Source of the DNA: Prado023 sp963777855
GTDB taxonomy: Bacteria > Actinomycetota > Actinomycetes > S36-B12 > CAIYMF01
Direction: 5' to 3'
DNA length: 64,000 nt
Assembly: GCA_963777855.1 (NCBI GenBank)
Contig: CAVZRW010000004.1
Span: 124,001-188,000 of the forward strand
Shown: positions 27,616-36,566 of the stretch, one piece after another
How the letters are laid out: each line of letters begins with the position of its first letter
Position numbering within the stretch: position 1 is the first letter of the stretch
Notes under the pieces: generated by a model
Told to the model about the DNA's origin: nothing
What the model saw: the letters and a program-made list of their open reading frames with translations, nothing else
The model's database searches: none
Made by a program: the position numbers and the translations under genes

Positions 27616-27978
27616 TCAGTGGGTGCACACGCAGAACACGTTGCCCTCGGGATCGGTCATGACCTGCCAGGACTCGGCGTCGAGGTCGAACCAGCCGTCG
27701 TCGACGCGGCTCGCCCCGAGGCTGACGAGCCGATCCACCTCGGTCTGGACGTCCGCCCGCGAATCCACGTAGAGATCCAGGTGCAGACGGTTCTTGCCCG
27801 GGGTCACCGCGTCGACCGACTGCAGCACGATCTTGGGTCCGACGCCGGCCGGGTCCCGAAGCGCGCGGAACGGCAGCAGCTCACCGGAGTACTCGTAGCC
27901 GAGCGCCTCGGTCCAGAAGCGGGTCATGAGGTCCAGGTCGAGGACGTCCATGTTCACGTTGAGACTGAAGTGGGCCAT
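27616..27978 (-). CDS. VOC-family (glyoxalase fold) protein
   Basis: A 120-residue single-domain protein: FSLNVNMDVLDLDLMTRFWTEAL at the start, then KNRLHLDLYV with a metal-type His, and DPEGNVFCVC at the end. This is the actinobacterial VOC type often annotated as glyoxalase-like. ATG at 27978 follows GGAGGAA. Inserted between purH and folD; no metabolic link is apparent. Confidence 0.85.
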   Translation of the reverse strand: MAHFSLNVNMDVLDLDLMTRFWTEALGYEYSGELLPFRALRDPAGVGPKIVLQSVDAVTPGKNRLHLDLYVDSRADVQTEVDRLVSLGASRVDDGWFDLDAESWQVMTDPEGNVFCVCTH

Positions 27979-28028
27979 GCGGGTTCCTCCGAAGCGGGCT
28001 GGGTGGGGCGGGACGGGACGGGAGGATG

Positions 28029-28071
28029 CGGGGCGGGGCGGGGCGGGCGGGCGGGGCGGGGCGGGGCGGGA
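28029..28071. repeat. GGGGC-rich minisatellite
   Basis: The plus strand is almost pure GGGGC/GGGC repeats, extending more loosely from about 27990 to 28125. It lies upstream of the VOC gene and downstream of a small membrane protein gene. It could form G-quadruplexes; it encodes nothing convincing. Confidence 0.6.
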
Positions 28072-28133
28072 CCGGTGCGAGGCCGAGCCGAGCGGGGTGG
28101 ACCGGAGCGGGACGGAGCGGGGCGGGCCCCACC

Positions 28134-28493
28134 TCAGGCGTTCTTGCAGGGGGCCGTCAGCGGGCAGCCGTCGGGGCGTGCGCCTACCGCGAGGCCCGCC
28201 AGCGGGTAGCCCAGCACCAGCAGCGCCACGGCGGCGATCACCATGAGGCGGGCGCGGAGGACCAGGGCCGCCAGCAGGAACGGCGCTGCGAACGCGAGGC
28301 CGGTGACGAGCATCCATCCGCGGGTTCCCGACGGGTCGATCGAGCGCCCGAATCCGCCGCCGGAGCATCCGCTGAGCCCGCACACCGACAGGGCGCCGAG
28401 GAACCAGGGTGCCGCCGCCAGGAACACACCCACCACGGCGCAGCACAGCAGGATCCACAGCTGCGAGGAGGTGCTGAGCTCACGGCGCGCCAC
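28134..28493 (-). CDS. small membrane protein
   Basis: About 119 residues: a hydrophobic helix (LWILLCCAVVGVFLAAAPWFLGAL), an extracytoplasmic loop with paired Cys (VCGLSGCSGGGFG), a helix WMLVTGLAFAAPFLLAALVL and a third, MVIAAVALLVLGYPLAGLAV, then a short tail with two Cys (DGCPLTAPCKNA). The start GTG at 28493 (MARRELSTSSQ) is the best fit, but no strong ribosome-binding site is seen. Unknown function. Confidence 0.6.
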   Translation of the reverse strand: MARRELSTSSQLWILLCCAVVGVFLAAAPWFLGALSVCGLSGCSGGGFGRSIDPSGTRGWMLVTGLAFAAPFLLAALVLRARLMVIAAVALLVLGYPLAGLAVGARPDGCPLTAPCKNA

Positions 28494-28614
28494 GACGACG
28501 ATGGTGCCACCGGCGGCCGATCCACAACAGCCAACCGGAGGCCATCCACCACGGCGCCCAAGGCGCCGCCGCCCCAACGCCACCGTACGGCTCCCACGGA
28601 ATCGGACGATCTTG

Positions 28615-28650
28615 GTTCGGAATCGCCGCCACATGTGGCTGATTCCGAAC
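28615..28650. promoter_or_regulatory. nested palindrome between purH and a membrane-protein gene
   Basis: GTTCGGAATC and its exact reverse complement GATTCCGAAC flank an inner perfect palindrome, CCACATGTGG. It lies 120 bp upstream of the membrane gene start (28493) and 140 bp past the purH stop. It could be an operator or the purH terminator. Confidence 0.45.
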
Positions 28651-28792
28651 ACTGGATGGCCGATCCCGCGCACCGGGCCAAGCGAGCGCTCGGGGGACGG
28701 GTTCTCGGGGGCGGCCGCGGCGCCTCGGTGCGGTGCAGCCGTGGCGTCGCGGGGCGGGGGCGGGCGCGGGCGCGGCGCGGCCCGCTCCGGGC

Positions 28793-30385
28793 TCAGTGGA
28801 AGAAGTGGCGCGTGCCGGTGAGGTACATCGTGATCCCGGCGGCCTCGGCGGCGGCGATCACCTCGGCGTCGCGCACGGACCCGCCGGGCTGGACCACCGC
28901 GCGGACGCCCCCCTCGATCAGCACCTCGAGGCCGTCCGGGAACGGGAAGAACGCATCCGAGGCGCCCACCGATCCCCGGGCGCGCTCCGCCCCGGCGCGA
29001 GCCACGGCCAGCCGGGCGGAGTCCACCCGGTTCACCTGGCCCATGCCGATGCCGACCGCAGCGCCGTCGCGCGCGAGCAGGATCGCGTTGGACTTCGCCG
29101 CGCGGCAGGCCCGCCACGCGAAGGCGAGGTCGGCCAGCGTCGCGGGGTCGGCGGCGGGTCCGCAGGCCAGCGTCCAGTTCGCGGGGTCGTCGCCCGGGGC
29201 GTCGATCCGGTCGCGGGACTGCATGAGCATCCCCCCGCTGATCGGGCGCACCTCCACCGCAGGCCCGGGCGGCACCGCGGCCGCCTGCAGGATCCGCAGG
29301 TTCTTGCGCTCGCGCAGCACCGCCAGCGCGTCCTCGTCGTAGCCGGGGGCCACGATCACCTCGGTGAACACGCCGGCCACCTGCGCGGCCATCGCCGCGG
29401 TCACGGTCCGGTTCGCCGCGATCACGCCGCCGAACGCCGAGACGGGGTCGGTCTCATGGGCCCGGGCGTGGGCCTCGGCGATGTCAGCACCGATCGCGAT
29501 GCCGCATGGGTTGGCGTGCTTGATGATCGCCACCGCCGGCTCGTCGAAGTCGTACGCGGCCCGGTGCGCGGCGTCGGCGTCGACGTAGTTGTTGTACGAC
29601 ATCTCCTTGCCGTGCAGCTGCTCGGCGCCGGCCAGCCCGCCGCCGCCGAAGTGCGCCGAGACGTACAGCGCGGCGCGCTGGTGCGGGTTCTCGCCGTAGC
29701 GCAGCACGGCGGCGCGCTCCCAGGCCGCACCGACCCAGCCCGGGAACCCCGAGCCGCCGTCGGTGGGTGAGACCACGTTGCCCAGCCACGAGGCCACCGC
29801 GATGTCGTAGTTGGCGGTGTGGATGAACGCCTGCGCAGCCAGGGCGGCACGCTGGGCCAGCGTGAACCCCTCGCCGCGCACGGCCTCGATGACCTCGCCG
29901 TAGGCCGTCGGGGAGGTGACCACTGCCACGCTCGCGTGGTTCTTGGCCGCGCCGCGCACCATCGACGGCCCGCCGATGTCGATCTGCTCGATGCACTCGT
30001 CGGGGCCGGCGCCGGAGGCCACCGTGTCGGTGAACGGGTACAGGTTGACCACGACCAGCTGGAACGGCTCCACGCCGAGGGCCTCGAGCTGGCTGTGGTG
30101 GTCGTCGAGGCGCAGGTCGGCCAGGATCCCGGCGTGCACCTTCGGGTGCAGGGTCTTCACCCGCCCGTCGAGACACTCCGGGAACCCGGTGACCTCCGAG
30201 ACCTCGACGACCGGCACGCCGGCCGCGGCGATCCGGGCCGCGGTCGAACCGGTGGACACGATCTGGACGCCCGCGCCGTGCAGGGCCGTGGCCAGCTCCT
30301 CGATGCCGGTCTTGTCGTAGACCGAGACCAGGGCCCGCCGGATGGCGATGGCGCCGTCCTCGGTGGTCGTGTTCGACGGGGTCAT
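28793..30385 (-). CDS. purH: bifunctional AICAR transformylase / IMP cyclohydrolase
   Basis: PurH performs the last two steps of IMP synthesis. The 530-residue product has the N-terminal cyclohydrolase (RALVSVYDKTGIEELA, GRVKTLHPKVHAGIL, NLYPF, IDIGGPSMVRGAAKN) and the C-terminal transformylase (LRYGENPHQRAALY, KEMSYNNYVDADAA, catalytic Lys-His in KHANPCG, SDAFFPFPDG, ending GTRHFFH). Its ATG overlaps the purN stop (ATGA). It needs 10-formyl-THF, linking it to FolD downstream. Confidence 0.97.
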   Translation of the reverse strand: MTPSNTTTEDGAIAIRRALVSVYDKTGIEELATALHGAGVQIVSTGSTAARIAAAGVPVVEVSEVTGFPECLDGRVKTLHPKVHAGILADLRLDDHHSQLEALGVEPFQLVVVNLYPFTDTVASGAGPDECIEQIDIGGPSMVRGAAKNHASVAVVTSPTAYGEVIEAVRGEGFTLAQRAALAAQAFIHTANYDIAVASWLGNVVSPTDGGSGFPGWVGAAWERAAVLRYGENPHQRAALYVSAHFGGGGLAGAEQLHGKEMSYNNYVDADAAHRAAYDFDEPAVAIIKHANPCGIAIGADIAEAHARAHETDPVSAFGGVIAANRTVTAAMAAQVAGVFTEVIVAPGYDEDALAVLRERKNLRILQAAAVPPGPAVEVRPISGGMLMQSRDRIDAPGDDPANWTLACGPAADPATLADLAFAWRACRAAKSNAILLARDGAAVGIGMGQVNRVDSARLAVARAGAERARGSVGASDAFFPFPDGLEVLIEGGVRAVVQPGGSVRDAEVIAAAEAAGITMYLTGTRHFFH

Positions 30386-30999
30386 GTCAGGGTCACCTTC
30401 CTGCCGGAGACGTGCACGTTGTGGGTGGCCAGGCGTCGCACGACGTCGACGAGCAGCTCGCGCTCCACGACCTTGATGCGCTCGTGCAACGAGGCCTCGT
30501 CGTCGTCGGGCTCCACCACGACCGGGCGCTGGTCGATGATCGGGCCCGTGTCCACGCCCTCGTCGACGAGGTGGATCGTGGACCCGGTGACCCGCACGCC
30601 GTGGGCCAGGGCGTCGCGCACGGCGTGGGCGCCCGGGAAGCTGGGAAGCAGGGCGGGATGGGTGTTGACCACGCGCAGCGGGAAGCGGGAGAGGACCGCC
30701 GGGCCGAGGATCCGCATGAAGCCCGCCGAGATCACCCAGTCGGGCTCGACCTCCTCGATCGCGTCGCGCAGGGCCTCGTCCCAGGTGGCCCGGTCCCGGT
30801 GGTCGGCCAGGGCGACGGCCACCGCGGGCACACCGGCGGCGCGGGCGCGGGCCAGGCCCGGCGCGTCGGGGTTGTCCGAGACAGCGGCCACGATCTCGAC
30901 CGGGTAGTGGGGGTCGGCGCTCGCATCCAGGAGGGCCTGCAGCAGGGTCCCCGAGCCGGAGATCAGGACGACGAGCCGGGTGCGCGACACGGGCGGCAT
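30382..30999 (-). CDS. purN: phosphoribosylglycinamide formyltransferase
   Basis: PurN adds a formyl group from 10-formyl-THF to GAR. The 205-residue product has VVLISGSGTLLQALLDA (usual GSGTNLQAL), ISAGFMRIL, the catalytic NTHPALLPSFPGAHA and HLVDEGVDTGPII. ATG at 30999 gives the normal length; further upstream the sequence is simple repeat. Translationally coupled to purH. Confidence 0.95.
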   Translation of the reverse strand: MPPVSRTRLVVLISGSGTLLQALLDASADPHYPVEIVAAVSDNPDAPGLARARAAGVPAVAVALADHRDRATWDEALRDAIEEVEPDWVISAGFMRILGPAVLSRFPLRVVNTHPALLPSFPGAHAVRDALAHGVRVTGSTIHLVDEGVDTGPIIDQRPVVVEPDDDEASLHERIKVVERELLVDVVRRLATHNVHVSGRKVTLT

Positions 31000-31083
31000 C
31001 CTATGCCCGCTCCAGCGGGCGACGGCGTGGGCCGGGTGAGGAGGGCGGGGGGCCGAGGCCTGGGCGAGTTGGGCGAGGGGCAG

Positions 31084-31161
31084 GCGCTGGGGCTGGCGCT
31101 GGCGCTGGGGCTGGGGCTGGCGCTGGGGCTGGGGCTGGGGCTGGGGCGGGGGCGGGGGCGG
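31084..31161. repeat. GCTGGN hexanucleotide repeat
   Basis: About twelve tandem copies of GCTGGC/GCTGGG, grading into GGGGGC repeats. It lies between purN and the ABC permease gene. Minus-strand reading would give Gln/Pro or Ala/Pro repeats but no gene covers it. Confidence 0.75.
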
Positions 31162-31256
31162 AAGCCTGGCCGGCGGGCAGGCGGAGGCCGAGTCGGGGGC
31201 CCGCAGGCGGGCGGGCGTCGGCGTCCCGAGGCGAGCGGACCGTCGGGTGGGCCCTC

Positions 31257-32057
31257 CTACCGCGAGCGGATGTCCCGTCGGTCGAACACGAGCGCGGAGG
31301 CCACCACCAGCGCCAGGCTGAGCCCGACCAGCACCCCGACCCATCCGACGTCGAGTCCGTTGCGGATGGGATCGGTGCCCAGCGCCCAGTGGAACGGCGA
31401 GGCCTTCTGCCACGGCTCGAGCCAGTCCACGAGCGGGGCCAGCGAGTACAGCAGGAAGGCCGCCAGGGCTAGGCCGATCGCGCCGCCGAGGGCCGCTCCC
31501 CGACGTCCGAGCCCCGCCCCGATCAGCAGCGCGACGCCGCCGAACAGCAGGCCCAGCAGCGCGGCGGCCAGCGTCGCCGCGACGACGTTCCCGGCCGCCA
31601 CCGACAGGTCGACCATCTGCGCCCCGAGCAGCAGCACGACGCAGAACAGGGCGATGACCCCGGCCAGCGCCACCACCAGCGCGGCGGCCTTGGAGACCAC
31701 CACCCGCGCCCGGCTGACGGGCAGCGTGAGCAGCAGGTCGGCCGTCCCGGCGTCCTCCTCGCCGGCCGTGGCGGCCGCGCACCACGCCGCGCACAACCCG
31801 ATGAAGATCAGGGGCACGAACATCGAGAACAGCTCCGTGCCCAGGAACCCGGGGCCGGAGGTGTAGTCCTCGATCCGGAAGATGGTGCGAAACGCCTCGG
31901 GGAACTCGTCGATGAACTGGTTCATCCCGGCCGCGGAGTCCCGCACGCTCGGGTAGACGGACAGCTGGGCGGCGGCGATGGCACACAGGCCCACGGTCCA
32001 GGCCAGCAGCGAGCGCCAGCGGTCATGCAGGGACTTCGACACCAGCACCGGGAGCAT
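31257..32057 (-). CDS. ABC transporter permease (ABC-2 type)
   Basis: A 266-residue membrane protein with six hydrophobic segments. After the first helix comes an extracytoplasmic loop (FIDEFPEAFRTIFRIEDYTSGPGFLGTE). A cytoplasmic stretch, AGEEDAGTADLLLTLPVSRARVVVSKA, is typical of NatB/ABC-2-type exporters. It pairs with the ATPase gene upstream, whose end it overlaps by 35 nt. Together they form an exporter of unknown substrate, possibly a drug or sodium. Confidence 0.88.
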   Translation of the reverse strand: MLPVLVSKSLHDRWRSLLAWTVGLCAIAAAQLSVYPSVRDSAAGMNQFIDEFPEAFRTIFRIEDYTSGPGFLGTELFSMFVPLIFIGLCAAWCAAATAGEEDAGTADLLLTLPVSRARVVVSKAAALVVALAGVIALFCVVLLLGAQMVDLSVAAGNVVAATLAAALLGLLFGGVALLIGAGLGRRGAALGGAIGLALAAFLLYSLAPLVDWLEPWQKASPFHWALGTDPIRNGLDVGWVGVLVGLSLALVVASALVFDRRDIRSR

Positions 32058-32967
32058 CGTGCACCCCTCCCTTCGTGTACTGCCAGAAGACGTCCTCGAG
32101 GTCCGGTTCGTGGGTGACCACCTGCTCGACGCCGTGCTCCACCGCGACGCGCAGCACCTCGGTGACCGGCCCGGCCACGTGCACGCGGACCGTCACGCCC
32201 TCGGCGCTTGCGGCCACCACCCCCGGGATGTCGGCGAAGCGGCCCAGCGGCGCGACGGCGGGGAACTGCAGGTCCAGGTGGCGCACGGCGTGGGTCCGCA
32301 GCTCCTCGATGGGGGCCACGACGGCCAGCTGCCCCTCGTTGATGATGGCCACACGATCGGCCAGGGACTCGACCTCGCCCAGCACGTGGGAGGACAGGAA
32401 CACGGTGGCCCCACCGTCGACAGCCTCGCGCACGAGCAGCGCGAACTCGTTCTGCATCAGGGGGTCCAGCCCGGAGGTGGGCTCGTCGAGGATGAGCAGC
32501 GCGGGATCGTGCATGAACGCCTGCAGCAGGCCCAGCTTCTGGCGGTTGCCCCGGGAGAGCTCGCGAGTCCGGCGGTCGAGGTCGACGGCGAACCGATCGG
32601 CCAGCGCAACGATGCGCGCGTGCGGGACGTGGCCGCGCATCCGTCCGAGGAACTCCAGCGTCTGGCGACCAGTCAGGTTCGGGTAGAGGGCCAGGTCGCC
32701 GGGCAGGTAGCCGATGCGCGAACGGGCCGTCACACCGTCGCGCCACGGGTCCAGGCCGAGGACCTGCGCCTGCCCCCGCGTGGCCGAGAGCAGCCCGGTG
32801 AGCATGCGGATCGTGGTGGTCTTCCCCGCGCCGTTGGGTCCGAGGAAGCCGAACACCTCGCCCGCATCGACGGTCAGCGTCAGGTCCGCGACGCCGACGT
32901 GGTTGCCGTACATCTTGGTCAGGCCCTGGGTCTCGATGACCTGGGCGCCGTGCATCGTCTCGCCCAT
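32023..32967 (-). CDS. ABC transporter ATP-binding protein
   Basis: The 314-residue product has Walker A GPNGAGKTT, the Q-loop region GYLPGDLALYPNLTG, signature LSRGNRQKLGL (LSGGQ variant), Walker B LLILDEP and the switch His in FLSSHVLGEVE. A C-terminal regulatory domain of about 90 residues is present, as in drug- and lantibiotic-type exporters. Start ATG at 32967 (MGETMHG); an ATG four codons later is also possible. Confidence 0.93.
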   Translation of the reverse strand: MGETMHGAQVIETQGLTKMYGNHVGVADLTLTVDAGEVFGFLGPNGAGKTTTIRMLTGLLSATRGQAQVLGLDPWRDGVTARSRIGYLPGDLALYPNLTGRQTLEFLGRMRGHVPHARIVALADRFAVDLDRRTRELSRGNRQKLGLLQAFMHDPALLILDEPTSGLDPLMQNEFALLVREAVDGGATVFLSSHVLGEVESLADRVAIINEGQLAVVAPIEELRTHAVRHLDLQFPAVAPLGRFADIPGVVAASAEGVTVRVHVAGPVTEVLRVAVEHGVEQVVTHEPDLEDVFWQYTKGGVHDAPGAGVEVPA

Positions 32968-33032
32968 ACCTCCACGCCATCACCGTGGCCGGGCGCGGAC
33001 CAGAGCCCAACGTCCCCCGGGACGGCGGGTGA

Positions 33033-33848
33033 CTACTGGGTGTTGGCGTCCATGGCGGCGCGCAGGCCCGCCACGGCACCCGGATCGCTGGCGAGGAGCC
33101 CGGCAGAACTCGCGCGGCCCCACATCCACAGCAGGAGGTCCGCGGCGGGCCCGGTGATGTCGGCGACCTCGCCGTCCGCCCGTTCCGGCTCATCTACGTG
33201 GGCGGGGATCGGCTCACTGACGGGCGAGAAGTCCGGCTCGTCGACGGCTGCACCGTCGAGGTCGATGCCGACGAAGCGGCCGAGTTCCACGACCCACGAC
33301 CGCCCCGACTCCGCAGCGGTGACGCGGACGTGGCGACCCGACCCGACGAAGTTGCCCCAGGGCGGGTCGGCCGCGCCGAACTTGGTCATGAGCTCCTCGA
33401 CGCCCGCCTCGGCCACCATGGGATCGACCACGCTGGGCACGCCGCCGGCGAGTTCGGCGTCGACGCGGTGCACGAGCGCCTCGAGCGCCTGGCGCCGCCG
33501 GACCCAGCCGACGGTGTCGTTCGTCGTCCAGGTCCAGACCCGCTCGTCGTCGCGGGCCCCGGCGAGAGCTGACTGCAGGTCCGCGCTGACCTGCCGGAAC
33601 AGGGTTGTCGCGGCATCCGGCTCGGCCGGTCGCTGCATGGCGGACCCCGCCTCCTGCGCACCGACCCGGTCGAGGGCGCGGTTGCCCACGATCTCGGCCC
33701 AGAACCGCTGCACGCCGGTGAGGTGCCAGAGCAGGTCGCCAGCCGACCAGTCCGGGCACGACGGGACCCGCGCCTCGGGATCGAGGCCCGCGAGGACCTC
33801 GGCGAAGCGGGCGCTGTCAGCGGCGAGCGAGGCATCGAAGTCGACCAT
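33033..33848 (-). CDS. maleylpyruvate isomerase-family (mycothiol-dependent) protein
   Basis: The 271-residue product starts with the DinB-like four-helix domain of the actinobacterial TIGR03083 type: RFAEVLAGLDPEARVPSCPDWSAGDLLWHLTGV. The conserved metal His is in LLWHLTG and in EALVHRVDAE. A C-terminal MDMPI domain ends in ITGPAADLLLWMWGRA. Relatives use mycothiol as a cofactor; the substrate here is unknown. ATG at 33848. Confidence 0.88.
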   Translation of the reverse strand: MVDFDASLAADSARFAEVLAGLDPEARVPSCPDWSAGDLLWHLTGVQRFWAEIVGNRALDRVGAQEAGSAMQRPAEPDAATTLFRQVSADLQSALAGARDDERVWTWTTNDTVGWVRRRQALEALVHRVDAELAGGVPSVVDPMVAEAGVEELMTKFGAADPPWGNFVGSGRHVRVTAAESGRSWVVELGRFVGIDLDGAAVDEPDFSPVSEPIPAHVDEPERADGEVADITGPAADLLLWMWGRASSAGLLASDPGAVAGLRAAMDANTQ

Positions 33849-34059
33849 CGCGTCAGCGTAGGCGGGCGAGGGGTCAGGTGGTCGGACCGAGCACGTGCGC
33901 GGCGGGCACGCGGGCGGGCACGGCGAAGCCGCAGTCATTGGTCGCTGATCGACGGATGACGAAGGTGGCGGGGGCCCGGGCGTTGCGGGGGTGAGGGCGC
34001 GGTGGGGGTGAGGGTCGCGGTGGGTGGAGAGTGGCGCGGGGCGCGGCGGGTAGGACCGG

Positions 34060-34110
34060 AACCGTGTGGGTTGCCCGACCACTTGGCCAGGCAACCCACA
34101 CGGATCATGA
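34060..34110. repeat. dispersed intergenic repeat, copy 2
   Basis: Begins AACCGTGTGGGTTGCC and ends GGCAACCCACACGGATCATG. The arms GTGTGGGTTGCC and GGCAACCCACAC are perfect 12-bp inverted repeats. It shares ends and length with copies at 24325 and 47065. Confidence 0.65.
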
Positions 34111-34359
34111 ACCGGAGAGTGCTCGCCGGCGCAGGGTCGCAACCCGGAGACGTTCGCCCGGCGCGTGGCCGCGGCGAGACCTGGACGCGCGCCGCGCCCA
34201 TGGGCAAGCCGAGCGCGGGCGCGCGCCACGCCGTGGACCGGCCGAGCGCGGGCGCGCGCCGCCCCATGGCCCGGCCGCCTGCCGTGCCCACGGGAACCCC
34301 CACGGCGTGGGCCGACCCGGCGCGCACCGCTCGCCGCACGTCGCGCCACACTGGTCCCC

Positions 34360-36408
34360 GTGACCACATACCCGCACCTGCTGGCCCCCCTCGACCTGGG
34401 CTTCACCACGCTGCGCAACCGCGTGCTCATGGGCTCGATGCACACCGGGATGGAGGACGGCGTCGGCGCGTTCCCCGACCTCGCCGCGTACTTCGCCGAG
34501 CGCGCGGCAGGCGGGGTCGGGCTCATCGTCACCGGCGGGTTCGCGCCGTCGGTCGAGGGCTGGGCCAAGCCCCTGGCCGGAACGCTCGCCACCAGCTACG
34601 GGGCCCGCAAGCACCGCGTGGTCACCGACGCCGTTCACGACGAGGGCGGGCACATCGCCCTGCAGATCCTGCACACCGGCCGCTACGCCTACCAGCCGCT
34701 GGCGGTGGCCCCATCGCGGATCAAGTCGCCGATCTCCCCGTTCACCCCGCGCGCGCTGACCGGTCGCGGGGTCGAGCGCCAGATCCGCTCGTTCGTGCGC
34801 TGCGCGGTGCTGGCCAAGGAGGCCGGCTACGACGGCGTGGAGATCATGGGCTCCGAGGGCTACTTCATCAACCAGTTCCTGGTCACCCACACCAACCATC
34901 GCACGGACGAGTGGGGCGGCGAGTACGCCAACCGGATGCGCCTGCCCGTGGAGATCGTGCGTCGCACGCGCGAGGCCGTCGGCGAGGACTTCATCCTCAT
35001 CTACCGGCTGTCCATGCTCGACCTGATCCCCGACGGCAGCACGTGGGAGGAGATCGTCACGCTCGCCCACGCCGTCACCGAGGCCGGCGCCACGATCATC
35101 AACACCGGCATCGGCTGGCACGAGGCGCGGGTCCCCACGATCGCCACGAGCGTGCCGCGCGGGGCGTTCACGTGGGTCACCCGCAAGATGCGCGACGAGC
35201 TGCACAGCGCCGGGATCACCATCCCGCTGGTGACGACCAACCGGATCAACACCCCCGAGCTGGCCGAGCAGGTGCTCGCCGACGGGGACGCCGACATGGT
35301 CAGCATGGCCCGGCCGCTACTCGCCGACTCGCAGTTCGTGCGCAAGGCCGAGGCGGGCCAGGCCGACCGGATCAACACGTGCATCGGCTGCAACCAGGCC
35401 TGCCTGGACCACGCGTTCAAGAACAAGCGGGTCTCGTGCCTGGTGAACCCGCGCGCCGGGCACGAGCGCGACCTGGTCATCGTCCGGGCGACCCAACGCA
35501 AGCGCGTGGCCGTGGTGGGGGCCGGTCCCGCGGGGCTGGCGGCGGCCACGACGTTGGCAGAGCGCGGCCACGACGTCGACCTCTACGACGCGGCCGACGA
35601 GATCGGCGGGCAGTTCCGGATGGCCCAGCGGGTGCCCGGCAAGGAGGAGTTCACCCAGACCCTGCGGTACTTCGCCAACCGGCTGGCCGACACCGGCGTG
35701 CACGTGCACCTCGGTGCGCCGGTCACCGCCGAGCAGCTCGTGGCCACGGGCGCCGACGAGGTGGTGCTGGCCACCGGCGTGACCCCCCGCGACCCGCACA
35801 TCCCCGGCCAGGACGCGCCCCACGTCCTGAGCTACATCGACGTGCTGGCCAACGGCGCCCCGGTGGGGGCGCGGGTGGCCGTGGTCGGCGCGGGCGGGAT
35901 CGGGTTCGACGTCGCCGAGTTCCTCGTGGTGCCCGCGGGCCAGTCGCCGACGCTGGACGCCAAGGAGTGGCGCCAGGAGTGGGGCGTCACCGACCCGCAG
36001 GAGGCGCGCGGCGGCCTGACCACGCCCGCACCCACCCCGCCGGCCCGGCAGGTCACGCTGCTGCAGCGCAAGACCGGCAAGCTCGGGGCCGGGCTGGGCA
36101 AGACCACCGGCTGGATCCACCGCGCGACGCTGGCGGCCAAGGGCGTGACGATGCTCGGCGGGGTCAACTACGAGCGGATCACCGACGAGGGACTGGTGAT
36201 CTCGTTCGGGGAGGACCACAGGCACGAGCGGCTGGTCGAGGCCGACACGATCGTGCTCTGCGCCGGGCAGGAGCCGCTGCGCGCGCTGGAGGCGGAGCTG
36301 GTGGCGGCGGGGATCCCGACCCACGTGGTCGGCGGGGCCGCGGAGGCCGCCGAGCTCGACGCCAAGCGCGCGATCGACCAGGGCACCCGGGTCGCGACGG
36401 GGATCTGA
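34360..36408 (+). CDS. fadH: 2,4-dienoyl-CoA reductase-type flavoenzyme (FadH/old-yellow-enzyme family)
   Basis: The 682-residue product is an FMN TIM barrel (residues 1-340: NRVLMGSMHTGMED, GSEGYFINQFL, RTDEWGGEYANR, SMARPLLAD). A [4Fe-4S] segment follows (CIGCNQACLDHAFKNKRVSC), then an FAD/NADPH region with VVGAGPAGLAAA and VVGAGGIGFDVAEFL. This layout matches bacterial 2,4-dienoyl-CoA reductase, which lets unsaturated fatty acids enter beta-oxidation; relatives act on other enoates. GTG start at 34360 (TTYPHLLAPLDLG). Monocistronic. Confidence 0.9.
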   Translation: MTTYPHLLAPLDLGFTTLRNRVLMGSMHTGMEDGVGAFPDLAAYFAERAAGGVGLIVTGGFAPSVEGWAKPLAGTLATSYGARKHRVVTDAVHDEGGHIALQILHTGRYAYQPLAVAPSRIKSPISPFTPRALTGRGVERQIRSFVRCAVLAKEAGYDGVEIMGSEGYFINQFLVTHTNHRTDEWGGEYANRMRLPVEIVRRTREAVGEDFILIYRLSMLDLIPDGSTWEEIVTLAHAVTEAGATIINTGIGWHEARVPTIATSVPRGAFTWVTRKMRDELHSAGITIPLVTTNRINTPELAEQVLADGDADMVSMARPLLADSQFVRKAEAGQADRINTCIGCNQACLDHAFKNKRVSCLVNPRAGHERDLVIVRATQRKRVAVVGAGPAGLAAATTLAERGHDVDLYDAADEIGGQFRMAQRVPGKEEFTQTLRYFANRLADTGVHVHLGAPVTAEQLVATGADEVVLATGVTPRDPHIPGQDAPHVLSYIDVLANGAPVGARVAVVGAGGIGFDVAEFLVVPAGQSPTLDAKEWRQEWGVTDPQEARGGLTTPAPTPPARQVTLLQRKTGKLGAGLGKTTGWIHRATLAAKGVTMLGGVNYERITDEGLVISFGEDHRHERLVEADTIVLCAGQEPLRALEAELVAAGIPTHVVGGAAEAAELDAKRAIDQGTRVATGI

Positions 36409-36487
36409 GGCGGGAACCCGGACAGGCTCCCCGGGCCAAGGCGGCGCGGGCGGCCCAGGCGGCGCCGGCCCTGGCCGACGGCGCCAC

Positions 36488-36565
36488 ATGGTCGAGGAGT
36501 ACGCGCGGCACAACGGCCACGCCGACCTCATCCGCGAGTCCGTCGACGGCCAGACCGGGGAGTAG
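36488..36565 (+). pseudogene. C-terminal remnant of a DinB/DUF664-family protein
   Basis: Twenty-five codons from ATG 36488 read MVEEYARHNGHADLIRESVD then GQTGE and a stop. This is the conserved C-terminal helix and metal-His motif (EEYARHNGHADL) of DUF664/mycothiol-transferase proteins. The remaining 130 or so residues of the domain are absent upstream; the sequence there belongs to the end of fadH and an Ala/Gly-rich run. It is a relic. Confidence 0.6.
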
Positions 36566-36566
36566 C

